DNA from: Pachyseris speciosa | Lineage: Eukaryota > Cnidaria > Anthozoa > Scleractinia > Pachyseridae | Reading direction: 5' to 3' | Assembly: GCA_016490735.1 (NCBI GenBank) | Contig: JAEMWC010000003.1 | Coordinates: 2,745,001-2,809,000 of the forward strand | DNA length: 64,000 nt | Part shown: in pieces, positions 63,966-64,000 of the stretch | How positions within the stretch are numbered: position 1 is the stretch's first letter | Layout of the letters: each line of letters begins with the position of its first letter | The notes under the pieces: generated by a model | The model's database searches: none | What the model was told of the DNA's origin: nothing | The model's input: the letters and a program-made list of their open reading frames with translations, nothing else | Made by a program: the position numbers and the translations under genes

Positions 63966-64000
63966 TATAGATTTAGCCAAGCCTAAAAGCGGAGCTCCAC
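63966..64000. repeat. Partial copy of the 210-bp unit at window end
   Basis: 'atttagccaagcctaaaagc' then 'ggagctcca', matching the start of the tandem unit at 8491. Cut by the window edge. Confidence 0.8.

Overview
The window is eukaryotic and animal-like: GT-AG introns, 5' UTR-like leader sequence, tRNA-derived SINEs, LINEs, a Penelope-like element, an LTR retrotransposon and many terminal-inverted-repeat DNA transposons. I saw no prokaryotic operon, no ribosomal RNA and no CRISPR. The repeat mix resembles anthozoan cnidarians such as a stony coral. That assignment is inference from general familiarity, not a search.

The only host gene family I can support is a small cluster of glutamate-receptor-like ion channels. 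The complete member lies on the minus strand at 26555-37193. I reassembled it from seven exons (561+95+160+64+254+172+128 nt), which join in phase to a 477-residue protein: signal peptide, short ligand-binding lobe S1, M1, a pore loop with the potassium-channel signature TTVGYGD, M3, lobe S2, M4 and a short charged tail. It has no amino-terminal domain. A second member on the plus strand (2927-22919) points tail-to-tail at the first and is a pseudogene, with two stops, a 14-bp deletion in the pore exon, damaged splice sites and no M4 exon found. A third, partial member on the minus strand (46361-48354) keeps only the S1/M1 exon and a frameshifted pore exon. A plus-strand relic of the exon 4-5 intron lies at about 42530-42885.

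Almost everything else is mobile or repetitive DNA, much of it inside the introns of these receptors. Region by region: 1-2.9 kb, dispersed repeats and microsatellites; 2.9-6.3 kb, pseudogene exons; 7.5-11.3 kb, a four-copy tandem array, a SINE and duplicated tRNA-like units; 11.3-14.7 kb, a Penelope-like element with an inverted 3' copy; 15.5-22.2 kb, a LINE split by a 5.5-kb element with a perfect 8-bp target duplication; 22.9-23.9 kb, a Tourist-like element carrying a SINE; 25.2-26.1 kb, a TTAA-flanked element; 26.6-37.2 kb, the intact receptor, with a RecQ-like helicase scrap, a long hairpin, a MITE, a LINE and another TTAA element in its introns; 38.8-42.3 kb, a segment duplicated at 58.7-63.9 kb; 42.9-45.3 kb, a hAT-type element, an LTR and gag remnant, and a SINE; 46.4-48.8 kb, the partial receptor; 49.2-50 kb, a minisatellite; 50.2-56.1 kb, a long TIR element containing a fold-back element that carries a PIF1-like helicase piece; 57-58.3 kb, a direct duplication and a MITE; 59.9-63.4 kb, a giant palindromic transposon with zinc-ribbon ORFs in both arms and further palindromes in its centre.

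The most interesting biology is the receptor that pairs a potassium-type selectivity filter with an animal-type M4 helix. The next most interesting is the set of palindromic elements carrying pieces of host-like genes.
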